DNA from: Orrella dioscoreae
Lineage (GTDB): Bacteria; Pseudomonadota; Gammaproteobacteria; Burkholderiales; Burkholderiaceae_B
Assembly (NCBI RefSeq): GCF_900089455.2
Contig: NZ_LT907988.1
Location: 1,736,001 to 1,800,000 of the forward strand
Length of the DNA: 64,000 bases
Direction: 5' to 3'
The number at the start of each line of letters is the position of its first letter. Positions within the stretch are counted from its first letter, which is position 1. Below are positions 17,836-25,826 of this stretch, one piece after another. The notes under the pieces are model-generated. The model searched no databases and was not told where the DNA came from. It saw only the letters and a program-made list of their open reading frames with translations. The position numbers and the translations under genes were made by a program.

Positions 17836-18966
17836 ATGGCAGATAGCCGCCAGGCGGTGCAGGACACCGCGGTGGACGCGGACGAGTTCGTCCGCGTCGA
17901 GGATGTGGTCAAGGTCTTCGGCGACACGGTCGCCGTGCGCGGGGTGAACGTCGCGGTGCGCCGCAACGAGCTCTTCTCGCTGCTGGGCAGTTCGGGCTGC
18001 GGCAAATCCACGCTGCTGCGCATGCTGGCCGGTTTCGAGACCCCCAGCTCGGGCCGCATCCTGCTCGACGGCCAGGACATCACCGGCATGCCGCCGTACC
18101 GGCGGCCTGTCAACATGATGTTCCAGTCCTATGCGCTGTTCCCGCACATGACCGTCGAGGGCAACGTCGCTTTCGGCCTGAAGCAGGAAGGCGTGCCGGC
18201 CAACGAGATCTACGAGCGCGTGCAGGAAGCGCTGGAGCTGGTGCAGATGGGCCAATATGCCCGCCGCAAGCCGCACCAGCTGTCCGGCGGCCAGCAGCAG
18301 CGCGTCGCGCTGGCGCGCAGCCTGGTCAAGCGCCCGAAGCTGCTGCTGCTGGACGAACCCATGTCCGCGCTGGACAAGCAGATCCGCCAGAAGACGCAGA
18401 TCGAGCTCGTGCGCATCATCCAGCAGGTGGGCGTGACCTGCATCATGGTCACCCATGACCAGGACGAGGCCATGACCCTCTCCGACCGCCTGGCCGTCAT
18501 GACCGACGGGCAGATCGTGCAGGTGGGTTCGCCGCAGGATGTCTACACCTTCCCCAGCAACCGCTTCGTGGCGGGCTTCATCGGCTCGACCAATCTCTTC
18601 ACCGGCACCATCGTGGTGGACGAGCCCGATCACATCGCCATCGAAAGCGACGACCTGCCGCGCCCGCTCTTCGTGAGCCACGGCGTCAGCGAGCCGCTGG
18701 GCATGGAAGTGCACGTGTCCATCCGGCCCGAGCAACTGCTGCTGTCGCGCGAGCAGCCACGGGTCGAGCACAACTGGGGCTTCGGCGTGGTCAGCCACGT
18801 GGCGTGGCTGGGCAGCCATGCGCGCTACCAGGTGCGCCTGTCCTCGGGCAAGATCGTCGAGGTCAGCGTATCGGGCCGCCAACTGGCCGGCCCCGACGCG
18901 CCGGGCCTGGACGAAGAGGTCTACGTCAGCTGGGACAACGACAGCGCCATGGTGCTCGCATCATGA
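17836..18966 (+). CDS. potG: Polyamine ABC transporter ATP-binding protein
   Basis: ATPase of the polyamine importer, 376 residues. Walker A is LLGSSGCGKSTLL, the signature is LSGGQQQR, and Walker B is LLLLDEPMSALD. The C-terminal third is a TOBE-type regulatory region (SIRPEQLLLSREQPRV). It starts six bases after the potF stop. The stop overlaps the potH start as ATGA at 18963-18966. Confidence 0.96.
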   Translation: MADSRQAVQDTAVDADEFVRVEDVVKVFGDTVAVRGVNVAVRRNELFSLLGSSGCGKSTLLRMLAGFETPSSGRILLDGQDITGMPPYRRPVNMMFQSYALFPHMTVEGNVAFGLKQEGVPANEIYERVQEALELVQMGQYARRKPHQLSGGQQQRVALARSLVKRPKLLLLDEPMSALDKQIRQKTQIELVRIIQQVGVTCIMVTHDQDEAMTLSDRLAVMTDGQIVQVGSPQDVYTFPSNRFVAGFIGSTNLFTGTIVVDEPDHIAIESDDLPRPLFVSHGVSEPLGMEVHVSIRPEQLLLSREQPRVEHNWGFGVVSHVAWLGSHARYQVRLSSGKIVEVSVSGRQLAGPDAPGLDEEVYVSWDNDSAMVLAS

Positions 18967-19883
18967 TGCGCCTGGACGTGCGCAAGCTGCTTCCGGGCAG
19001 CCGGGCGCTGGCCATCGTGCCGCCGTATGCCTGGCTGGCGCTGTTTCTGCTGGTGCCGTTCTTCCTGGTGCTGAAGATCAGCTTCGCCGAGCTCGAGTTC
19101 GGCGTGCCGCCGTACACGCCGCTCTACGAGTTCAAGGACGAGACCATCACCCTGGCGCTGCACCTGCGCGGCTACGCCATGCTGCTGGCCGACTCGCTGT
19201 ACGTCCAGACCTATCTCAACTCGCTGGAGATGGCCGCCATCACCACGCTGTGGTGCGCGCTCATCGGCTATCCCATCGCCTATTACATCGCGCGCTCGGC
19301 GCCTGCCGTGCGCAACGTGCTGCTGCTGGCCGTGATCCTGCCGTTCTGGACTTCGCTGCTGCTGCGCGTCTACGCCTGGGTCGGCATCCTGCGCAACGAC
19401 GGCCTGCTGAACAATTTCCTGATGTGGCTGGGCGTCATCGACAGCCCGCTCGAGATATACCGCACGGACCTGGCCGTCTACATCGGCATGATCTACGCCT
19501 ATCTGCCGTTCTTCATCCTGCCGCTCTACGCCAATCTCGTGAAGCTGGACACGCGGCTGCTGGAAGCCGCCTACGACCTGGGCGCGCGTCCCTGGCAGGC
19601 CTTCCTGAAGATCACGCTGCCGCTGTCGCGCGCCGGCGTCATCGCGGGCGCCATGCTGGTGTTCATTCCCTGCGTGGGCGAGTACGTCATTCCCGAAATG
19701 CTGGGCGGCGCCAACACGCTCATGATGGGCCGGCTCATGTGGAACGAGTTCTTCACCAACACCGACTGGCCGATGGCCGCGTCCATCACGGTGGTCATGG
19801 TGTTGCTGCTGCTCGTGCCGCTCGCGCTCTTCCAGAAGAGCCAGGTGCGCCAGATGGAGCTGCAGCGGGAGGGCGCGCGATGA
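18963..19883 (+). CDS. potH: Polyamine ABC transporter permease PotH
   Basis: Inner-membrane subunit with about six helices and the importer EAA motif EAAYDLGARPWQAFLKITLPLS. The region IPEMLGGANTLMMGRLMWNEF is typical of PotH/PotB. Two adjacent ATGs (18963, 18966) are possible starts; the first forms ATGA with the potG stop. The stop overlaps the potI start. 306 residues. Confidence 0.96.
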   Translation: MMRLDVRKLLPGSRALAIVPPYAWLALFLLVPFFLVLKISFAELEFGVPPYTPLYEFKDETITLALHLRGYAMLLADSLYVQTYLNSLEMAAITTLWCALIGYPIAYYIARSAPAVRNVLLLAVILPFWTSLLLRVYAWVGILRNDGLLNNFLMWLGVIDSPLEIYRTDLAVYIGMIYAYLPFFILPLYANLVKLDTRLLEAAYDLGARPWQAFLKITLPLSRAGVIAGAMLVFIPCVGEYVIPEMLGGANTLMMGRLMWNEFFTNTDWPMAASITVVMVLLLLVPLALFQKSQVRQMELQREGAR

Positions 19884-20692
19884 GCACCGCCATCGCCCCC
19901 AACCCCTGGCTGCGCGGCCTGGTCCTGTTCCTGGGCTTCGGCTTCCTTTACCTGCCCATCGCCACGCTGATCGTCTTCTCGTTCAACGACTCGGCCATGG
20001 TCACGTCCTGGAGCGGCTTCTCGTTCCGCTGGTACACCGCGCTCTTCAATGACTCGGTGCTGCTGTCGGCGGCCTGGCTGTCCTTCCGCATCGGCGCGCT
20101 CAGCGCCACCGCGGCGGTCATCATCGGCACCTGGGCCGGTTATGTGCTGGCGCGCATGGGGCGCTTCCCCGGCTTTTCGCTGTATCTCGGCATGGTCAGC
20201 GCGCCGCTGGTCATCCCCGAGGTCGTGCTGGGCCTGTCGCTGCTGCTCATGTTCGTGGAAATGGACAAGCTCTTCGGCTGGCCCGGCGAGCGCGGCATGT
20301 TCACCATCTGGGTGGGCCACGTGCTGCTGTGCACGGCCTATGTCGCGGTCATCATCCAGTCGCGCATCCGCGACCTGGACCGCTCGCTGGAAGAGGCTGC
20401 GCTGGATCTCGGCGCACCGCCGCTCAAGGTCTTCTTCCTGATCACGCTGCCGCTCATCGCGCCGGCTCTGGGCGCGGCCTGGCTGCTGTCCTTCACGCTG
20501 TCGCTCGACGACGTCGTCATTGCCTCGTTCCTGTCGGGGCCGGGCTTCACCCCCTTGTCGCCCGAGATCTTCTCGCGCGTGCGCCTGGGGCTGAAACCCG
20601 AGGTCAACGCGTTGGCGACCTTGTTCATCCTGGCGGTGGGGGTGTGCGTCATCGTCGCCCATCGCCTGCAGAAACGGAGAGAGGAACGATGA
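19880..20692 (+). CDS. potI: Polyamine ABC transporter permease PotI
   Basis: Second permease of the polyamine importer, 270 residues. The EAA loop is EEAALDLGAPPLKVFFLITL. The N-terminal FLYLPIATLIVFSFNDS and the FTLSLDDVVIASFLSGPG motif are standard for PotI/PotC. It is coupled by ATGA at both ends, upstream to potH and downstream to the ArsC-like gene. Confidence 0.96.
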   Translation: MSTAIAPNPWLRGLVLFLGFGFLYLPIATLIVFSFNDSAMVTSWSGFSFRWYTALFNDSVLLSAAWLSFRIGALSATAAVIIGTWAGYVLARMGRFPGFSLYLGMVSAPLVIPEVVLGLSLLLMFVEMDKLFGWPGERGMFTIWVGHVLLCTAYVAVIIQSRIRDLDRSLEEAALDLGAPPLKVFFLITLPLIAPALGAAWLLSFTLSLDDVVIASFLSGPGFTPLSPEIFSRVRLGLKPEVNALATLFILAVGVCVIVAHRLQKRREER

Positions 20693-21042
20693 GCCTGACC
20701 TTGTACGGCCTGAAGGCCTGCAGCACCGTCGCCAAGGCGCGGCAATGGCTGGACGCCCACGATGTGGCGCATGACTTCGTCGATTACCGCGAGACGCCCG
20801 TGTCGCCCGCCCTGTTGAAAGACTGGGCGGCACAGCTGGGCGGCTGGGAAAAGCTGGTGAACCGGGCCTCCATGACCTGGCGCAACCTGGATGAAAGCCG
20901 CAAGTCCCCGGCTTCCGATGCCGAGTGGCTGGCCCTCATCGCCGAGTACCCCGCGCTGGTGCGCCGTCCGGTCTCGCAGGCCGGTGACGGCACGGTGGCC
21001 GTGGGCTTCAACGAAAAGCGCTACACCGAGCGCTTTCTCTGA
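20689..21042 (+). CDS. ArsC/Spx-family thioredoxin-fold protein
   Basis: 117 residues of the YffB/Spx/ArsC family. The N-terminus is LTLYGLKACSTVAKARQWLD with one conserved cysteine and no CxxC. It also has the family lysine/asparagine features LVNRASMTWRNLDES, the cis-proline region RRPVSQ and the ending VGFNEKRYTERF. These single-cysteine members are often named arsenate reductase, but glutathione-dependent or regulatory roles are as likely. The start overlaps the potI stop as ATGA, so it is translated with the polyamine operon. A functional link is not known. Confidence 0.88.
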   Translation: MSLTLYGLKACSTVAKARQWLDAHDVAHDFVDYRETPVSPALLKDWAAQLGGWEKLVNRASMTWRNLDESRKSPASDAEWLALIAEYPALVRRPVSQAGDGTVAVGFNEKRYTERFL

Positions 21043-21088
21043 CCCGGCCGGCGGGCGCGGCCAGCGCCCGGCTTCCTGAGTCTCGTCC

Positions 21089-21778
21089 ATGCTGCCCGAC
21101 GCCTTCTTCGACCGGGACGCCCTGACCCTGGCGCGTGAGCTGCTGGGCATGGTGCTGCGCCATCGCGTGGGCGGCATCTGGCGTTCGGCGCGCATCATCG
21201 AGACCGAGGCCTATACCCTCGACGACCGCGGCAGCCATGCGTCGCTGGGCTACACGCACAAGCGCCGCGCGCTGTTCCAGGATGGCGGCGTCATCTATAT
21301 GTATTACGCCCGCGGCGGCGATTCGCTGAACTTCAGCGCGCACGGCCCGGGCAATGCGGTGCTGATCAAGTCGGCCTATCCCTGGCTGGATGCCAAGGCC
21401 GGTCCGCGCGCGCTGGCCGCCATGCAGCGCGCCAACCCCGATGCGCAAGGCCGGCCGCGCCCACCCGAACGCCTGTGCGCGGGGCAGACCCTGCTGTGCC
21501 GGTCGTTGGGCTTGCAGGTGCCGCATTGGGACGCGCAGCGCTTCAACGCGTCGCGCTTCTTCGTGGAAGACGTGGGCGAACGACCGGCAGTGCTGGTGCA
21601 GGCGGCCAGGCTGGGCATTCCCGCCGGCCGGGACGCGCACCTGCCTTACCGCTATGTGGACGCGGCCTATGCGCGCCACTGCACGCGCAACCCCTTGCGG
21701 CGTGGCCAGACTGCCGGGCTGGATTACCGCCTGGTGGACCGGCAGGGGCTGCCCTTGCCGGCGTCCCCGGCGGATTGA
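21089..21778 (+). CDS. DNA-3-methyladenine glycosylase (AAG/MPG family)
   Basis: Removes alkylated purines such as 3-methyladenine and hypoxanthine. 229 residues of the Mpg/AAG fold. It has LARELLGMVLRH, the catalytic glutamate in RIIETEAYTLDDRGSHAS, the HKRRALFQDGGVIYMYYARG segment and GQTAGLDYR at the C-terminus. The protein starts at 21089 (MLPDAFFDRDAL). 46 bases after the ArsC-like gene; promoter not evident. Confidence 0.94.
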   Translation: MLPDAFFDRDALTLARELLGMVLRHRVGGIWRSARIIETEAYTLDDRGSHASLGYTHKRRALFQDGGVIYMYYARGGDSLNFSAHGPGNAVLIKSAYPWLDAKAGPRALAAMQRANPDAQGRPRPPERLCAGQTLLCRSLGLQVPHWDAQRFNASRFFVEDVGERPAVLVQAARLGIPAGRDAHLPYRYVDAAYARHCTRNPLRRGQTAGLDYRLVDRQGLPLPASPAD

Positions 21779-21841
21779 ACTGGCCCGGTGGCAGGCATCG
21801 GGCAGCCTGAGACTGTCCGGCCAGGCAGCTATCCCGCGCTC

Positions 21842-21847
21842 TACAAT
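21842..21847 (+). promoter_or_regulatory. -10 element of rmuC
   Basis: TACAAT located 22 bases before the TTG start at 21869, which predicts a very short leader. Its presence argues that the in-frame sequence upstream of 21869 is not translated. The -35 is weak. Confidence 0.5.
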
Positions 21848-21868
21848 CCTGTCTTCCCGGAGAACACC

Positions 21869-23212
21869 TTGACCGCTATCCTGCTCTGGCTGGCCGCCGT
21901 GGGCGCCGTTTTGGCCACCTTGCTTGCATTGCTCGCGCTCCTGCGCGGACAGCGTCCCGATCCGCGCCTGGACCGTCTGCTGGAAGGCCAGGACAAGCTG
22001 GCGCGCGGCCTTCGCGCCGACCTGGCGGAGGGGCAGCGTGCCTTGCGCGCCGAGTTCTCGGAGTCCTCGCGCGCCATCCGGGCCGAGCTGGCGCAAAGCC
22101 ACGAGGCGCTGCGTGCCGTGCTGTCGCGGGATGCCTCGGCATCCCGCACGGAACATGCGGAAGCCCAGGCCCGTTTCGTCTCGCGCCTGACCGAGCAGCT
22201 GCAGGGCCTCATCGAGATCAACGAGCGGCGCCTGTCGGAAGTGCGGCTGACGGTGGACCAGCGCCTGCAAAGCCTGCAGGCCGACAACACCGCCAAGCTC
22301 GACGAAATGCGTCGCACCGTCGATGAAAAGCTGCACGCCACGCTGGAACAGCGGCTGGGAGAGTCCTTCAAGCTGGTGTCCGAGCGCCTGGAGGCCGTGC
22401 ACAAGGGCCTGGGCGAGATGCAGTCGCTGGCCGCCGGCGTCGGCGACCTGAAGCGCGTGCTGACCAATGTGAAGAGCCGCGGCACCTGGGGCGAAGTCCA
22501 GCTTGCACGCCTGGTCGAGGACACGATGACGGCCGACCAGTACGGCCGCAACGTGCGGCCGGTGCCGGGCAGCGACGCCATCGTGGAGTTCGCGATCCGC
22601 CTGCCGGGCCGCGAGACCGAGGGCCAGCCTGTCTGGCTGCCCATCGACGCCAAGTTCCCCAAGGAAGAGTACGAGCGCCTGGTCGACGCGCAGGACACGG
22701 CCGACGCCGACGCCGCGCGCGTGGCGGGCAACGCGCTGGCGCGGGCCGTCGAGATCCAGGCCAAGCTCATCGCCGACAAGTACATCGCGCCGCCGCACAC
22801 GACCGATTTCGCCATCATGTTCCTGCCCACCGAGGGCCTGTACGCGGAAGTGCTGCGCCGCCCCGGCCTGGTCGACAAGCTGCAGGGCCTGCGCGTGAAC
22901 GTGGCCGGCCCGAGCAACCTGGCCGCGCTGCTCAACAGCCTGCAGATGGGCTTCCGCACGCTGGCGATCGAACAGCGCTCGTCTGAAGTCTGGCAGGTGC
23001 TGCGGGCGGTGAAGACGGAGTTCGGCAAGTTCGGCGAGTCGCTGGCGAGCGTGAAGAAGACGCTGGATACGGCCAGCAGCAAGATCGGTCTGACGGAGAC
23101 GCGGACGCGGGTGATGCTGCGGAATCTGAAAGCGGTTGAGGCGCTGCCTGATGGGGAGGCGCAGCGGTTGTTGGGGGAGGCTTCTGAGGAGGAGCGGGTT
23201 GATGAGGGGTGA
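21869..23212 (+). CDS. rmuC: DNA recombination protein RmuC
   Basis: Limits recombination at inverted repeats. 447 residues. An N-terminal transmembrane helix (LLWLAAVGAVLATLLALLAL) is followed by a long coiled coil (about residues 40-190, heptads of Arg/Glu/Leu) and the RmuC nuclease-like domain with NVKSRGTWGEVQLARLVED and LPIDAKFPKEEYERL. The TTG at 21869 is chosen because GGAG (21859-21862) lies six bases before it and a -10 overlaps the upstream codons. The last 40 codons turn abruptly G- and T-ending next to the following palindrome. Confidence 0.93.
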   Translation: MTAILLWLAAVGAVLATLLALLALLRGQRPDPRLDRLLEGQDKLARGLRADLAEGQRALRAEFSESSRAIRAELAQSHEALRAVLSRDASASRTEHAEAQARFVSRLTEQLQGLIEINERRLSEVRLTVDQRLQSLQADNTAKLDEMRRTVDEKLHATLEQRLGESFKLVSERLEAVHKGLGEMQSLAAGVGDLKRVLTNVKSRGTWGEVQLARLVEDTMTADQYGRNVRPVPGSDAIVEFAIRLPGRETEGQPVWLPIDAKFPKEEYERLVDAQDTADADAARVAGNALARAVEIQAKLIADKYIAPPHTTDFAIMFLPTEGLYAEVLRRPGLVDKLQGLRVNVAGPSNLAALLNSLQMGFRTLAIEQRSSEVWQVLRAVKTEFGKFGESLASVKKTLDTASSKIGLTETRTRVMLRNLKAVEALPDGEAQRLLGEASEEERVDEG

Positions 23213-23240
23213 TTTTTTGGAAGGGGGGTTGAACCGCTAG

Positions 23241-23614
23241 GTTGACGGCCGCCGAGGGTGGTCGTGCCGTCGGCCGCCTGCCGCGCGGTGGGGCGCCCAC
23301 AGCGCCCCGCCCCCCGCAGAAGGCGCCCGCCGTCCCGCCCACCCTCGACGTCCTGCGTTTGAGTGGTGTGTACCGGAGTCATCCACCGTAGTCCTGCTCG
23401 CATTCTTGCCTTGCGCTCGCTGCCTGTCCGAAGATCTCGGCTTGCCGCTCAGCAATGGGCGCCCACAGCGCCCATTGCTGAGCATTCGGGAAAGCAATAG
23501 GGCAGCTTTTGAGAGAGGGGGGAAGGGGAGTGGAGGTGGGGGGCATCGCGCTTCGGGCGGGGGCCCCCGTCAGGCTGCGTTGTCTGCTTGGAGGCGTTGT
23601 TCCGTCATCGTGAC
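23241..23614. repeat. Left arm of a giant inverted repeat
   Basis: Pairs with the right arm (23684-24057) in one register: coordinates of paired bases always sum to 47298, with no net gap across 374 bases. The outer ~118 bp are about 95% identical to the complement of the other arm. The inner part diverges but keeps blocks such as the AGTCCTGCTCGCATTCTTGCC and GAAGATCTCGGCTTGCCGCT regions. The arm contains the 17-mer GGGCGCCCACAGCGCCC twice (23291-23307, 23457-23473). Open frames run through both arms in both directions, but they are mirror copies of each other and match nothing I recognise, so I treat the element as non-coding. Confidence 0.85.
23447..23483. repeat. 16-bp perfect hairpin in the left arm
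   Basis: GCTCAGCAATGGGCGC (23447-23462) and GCGCCCATTGCTGAGC (23468-23483) pair perfectly around the loop CCACA. It occupies exactly the position mirrored by the hairpin at 23815-23851. Confidence 0.85.
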
Positions 23615-23666
23615 TGAATGGCGGGAGTCTTGCGCGGGCAGAGGCACCGAGACATTGATGAGCCTG

Positions 23667-23680
23667 GCGGCTTCGGCCGC
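23667..23680. repeat. UUCG-capped mini-hairpin near the palindrome centre
   Basis: GCGGC-TTCG-GCCGC, a stem closed by the very stable C(UUCG)G tetraloop when read as RNA on the plus strand. It lies within the 69-base spacer between the two arms (23615-23683). Confidence 0.5.
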
Positions 23681-23683
23681 TCC

Positions 23684-24057
23684 GTGACGGTGGTGGAGCA
23701 GCCTTTCCAAGCAGGCAACACGGCCAAGCGGCGCCCGTAGTCCGAAGCGTGCTGCTTCCCCCCTCCAACTCTCGCCCCCACTCTCTCAAAAGCTGCCCTA
23801 TTGCTTTTCCGAATGCTGGCCGGTGGGCGCTGTGGGCGCCCTCCGGCCAGCGGCAAGCCGAGATCTTCGGGAGGGCAGCGAGCGCAGGGCAAGAATGCGA
23901 GCAGGACTCGGGTTGCTGACTCCGATCCAGAACCCCTAAGCGCAGGACGTCGAGGGTGGGCGGGACGGCGGGCGCCTTCTGCGGGGGGCGGGGCGCTGTG
24001 GGCGCCCCACCACGCGGCAGGCGACCGACGGCGCGACCACCCTCGACGGCCGTCAAC
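23684..24057. repeat. Right arm of the giant inverted repeat
   Basis: Reverse-complement partner of 23241-23614. It carries GGGCGCTGTGGGCGCCC (complement of the left-arm 17-mer) at 23825-23841 and 23991-24007, exactly at mirrored positions. Together with the spacer it fills the 966-base gap between rmuC and rpiA except for about 28 bases on the rmuC side and 120 on the rpiA side. Confidence 0.85.
23815..23851. repeat. 16-bp hairpin in the right arm with compensatory changes
   Basis: GCTGGCCGGTGGGCGC (23815-23830) pairs with GCGCCCTCCGGCCAGC (23836-23851) around the loop TGTGG, with a single T-T mismatch. Compared with the left-arm hairpin, five stem pairs are changed on both sides so that pairing is kept. 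Confidence 0.85.
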
Positions 24058-24081
24058 GATGCGGTATCACAACCTCACCCA

Positions 24082-24090
24082 CCCCCCCCC
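24082..24090 (+). repeat. Poly-C tract (nine C) upstream of rpiA
   Basis: Run of nine C about 88 bases before the rpiA start and about 31 bases before the TACATT (24122-24127) that could be its -10. Homopolymer C tracts are slippage-prone. Confidence 0.5.
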
Positions 24091-24178
24091 GCAGCGAAAG
24101 CTTCCCTCCAAACCGATCTGCTACATTCCCGGCTTCACCCCGAAATTCTGTCGCGGCGCCTCTCCGGTGTCCCTTCCT

Positions 24179-24859
24179 ATGCTTACTCAACAGCAACTCA
24201 AGCAGCAGGCGGCCGATGCCGCGCTCGATTACATCGACCCTTTCGTTGGTCCCGACGTCGTCATCGGCGTGGGCACCGGCTCCACGGCGGATCTCTTCAT
24301 CGATGGCCTGGTGCGGTTCAAGGGACGGGTGCGGGGCGCCGTGGCCAGTTCCGAGCGCAGCGCCGCCCGCCTGGCGGCGCACGGCATCACGGTATTGGAC
24401 CTGAACGACGTCGCCGACATGCCCGTCTATGTGGACGGCGCCGATGAAATCGATCCCGCGCTGAACATGGTCAAGGGCGGGGGCGGCGCGCTCACGCGCG
24501 AGAAGATCGTGGCCTCGGTGGCCAAGCGCTTCGTGTGCATCGCTGACGAATCCAAGCTGGTCGACCGCCTGGGCGCCTTCCCGCTGCCCGTCGAGGTCAT
24601 TCCCATGGCCCGTGAGGCGCTGGCGCGCCGCCTGGCCGCGTTGGGCGGCCAGCCCGTCTGGCGCCAGGGCTTCGTCACCGACAACGGCAACATCATTCTG
24701 GACGTGGCGGGTCTGACGATCAAGGATCCAGCCGCGTTCGAGGCCGAGGTCAACAACATCCCCGGGGTGGTCACCTGCGGCCTGTTCGCGCGCGCGGGCG
24801 CCGACGTCGCGCTGCTGGCTACCCAAGGGGGTATTCGCCGCCTGGACCGAAAGTCATAA
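24179..24859 (+). CDS. rpiA: Ribose-5-phosphate isomerase A
   Basis: Interconverts ribose-5-phosphate and ribulose-5-phosphate in the pentose phosphate pathway. 226 residues, standard length. Motifs are [23 protein letters not shown], the catalytic region [27 protein letters not shown], and KFPLPVEV-like [15 protein letters not shown] at 24179 begins [19 protein letters not shown]; the frame upstream belongs to the inverted repeat. The last codons contain the first of three Pho-box-like repeats serving phoU. Confidence 0.97.
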   Translation: MLTQQQLKQQAADAALDYIDPFVGPDVVIGVGTGSTADLFIDGLVRFKGRVRGAVASSERSAARLAAHGITVLDLNDVADMPVYVDGADEIDPALNMVKGGGGALTREKIVASVAKRFVCIADESKLVDRLGAFPLPVEVIPMAREALARRLAALGGQPVWRQGFVTDNGNIILDVAGLTIKDPAAFEAEVNNIPGVVTCGLFARAGADVALLATQGGIRRLDRKS

Positions 24860-24879
24860 TGTTGTCACATGCGAGTCAT
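24851..24879 (+). promoter_or_regulatory. Three 11-bp-spaced Pho-box-like direct repeats
   Basis: AAGTCAT (24851), TTGTCAC (24862) and GAGTCAT (24873) are separated by four bases each, an exact 11-bp period. PhoB binds tandem 11-bp units of the form CTGTCAT plus four A/T-rich bases. The first repeat overlaps the rpiA stop codon. They lie 137-165 bases upstream of phoU. A reversed half-site, ATGACAG (24976-24982), is nearer the gene. Confidence 0.55.
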
Positions 24880-25015
24880 AAGCTTGCTGGATCGTGCGTA
24901 AGCCCGCCGAAATGCAAGCGATGCGGCTCACCACCCCCCACCCGGCGCGGCCTCCCGCGGCATGCCGGCTGAAATATGACAGCGCCTTGTACAAGGCAGG
25001 AAACAGGGATCAGGC

Positions 25016-25741
25016 ATGACCGAACATACCAACAAGCAGTTCGACCAGGATCTGGAGCGCATCCGCTCGCAGTTTCTGCAGATGGGCGGGCTGGTCGAAG
25101 CCATGATCCAGGACGGCATCGATGCCCTGGCCAGCGGTGATCTCGACCTCGTCGAGAAGGTCCGCGAGCGCGAAAAGGAAGTCAACCGCCTGGAAGTGGA
25201 AATCGACGAGCGCATCAGCCTGATCCTCGCTCGCCATCAACCCACCGCCATCGACCTGCGCATGATGCTGGCCGTCTCCAAGATGCTCACGGACATGGAG
25301 CGTTCGGGTGACGAGGCCGAGAAGGTCGCCACCGTCGCCCGCCGCGTGCACGAAGGCGAAAGGCGCTACCAGCCGGTCGTCGAGCTGCGCCACATGGCCA
25401 ACGGCGTGCTGGTCATGCTGCGCCAGGCCCTGGACTCCTTCGCCCGCCTGGACGCCATCCAGGCCGCCGCCGTGGTGCGCAGCGACAAGGAAGTCGACAA
25501 GGAATGGAAGGGTGCGCTGCGTCACCTGATCACCTACATGATCGAAGACCCGCGCACCATCTCCCGCTCCATCGACCTGATCTTCATCGCGCGCGCGCTC
25601 GAGCGCGTGGGCGACCACTGCAAGAACATGGCCGAGCGCGTCATCTACATGGTGCACGGCGCCGACGTGCGCCACACCGGCGTGAAGAACACCGAGCGCC
25701 TGGCGCGCGGTGAGACCGAGCCGGACGCTGGCGCCGAGTAA
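25016..25741 (+). CDS. phoU: Phosphate signalling/transport regulator PhoU
   Basis: Negative regulator that couples the Pst transporter to the PhoR/PhoB two-component system. 241 residues, two repeats of a three-helix bundle. Metal-binding-type motifs include the EKVREREKEVNRLEVEIDE region in the first half and RALERVGDHCKNMAERVIY in the second. It stands without pst or phoBR genes in the window. Ends at a strong bidirectional terminator. Confidence 0.97.
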   Translation: MTEHTNKQFDQDLERIRSQFLQMGGLVEAMIQDGIDALASGDLDLVEKVREREKEVNRLEVEIDERISLILARHQPTAIDLRMMLAVSKMLTDMERSGDEAEKVATVARRVHEGERRYQPVVELRHMANGVLVMLRQALDSFARLDAIQAAAVVRSDKEVDKEWKGALRHLITYMIEDPRTISRSIDLIFIARALERVGDHCKNMAERVIYMVHGADVRHTGVKNTERLARGETEPDAGAE

Positions 25742-25776
25742 GCCCGCCGGGCCGGATGCTGTCCGGCTTGCGCAAG

Positions 25777-25810
25777 AAAAAACGCCATCCTTGCGGATGG
25801 CGTTTTTTTT
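25777..25810. terminator. Bidirectional terminator between phoU and yggX
   Basis: A-rich run, AACGCCATCC, loop TTGC, GGATGGCGTT, then T8. The A and T runs on both sides let it serve both convergent genes. Confidence 0.92.
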
Positions 25811-25826
25811 CGTCTCGGGGTGGGGC

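Noticed and set aside
23379-24056. Open frames of 85-225 codons through the giant inverted repeat on both strands
   Set aside because: They mirror each other because the arms are inverted copies. They have low-complexity composition, and differences between arms follow stem pairing rather than codon positions.
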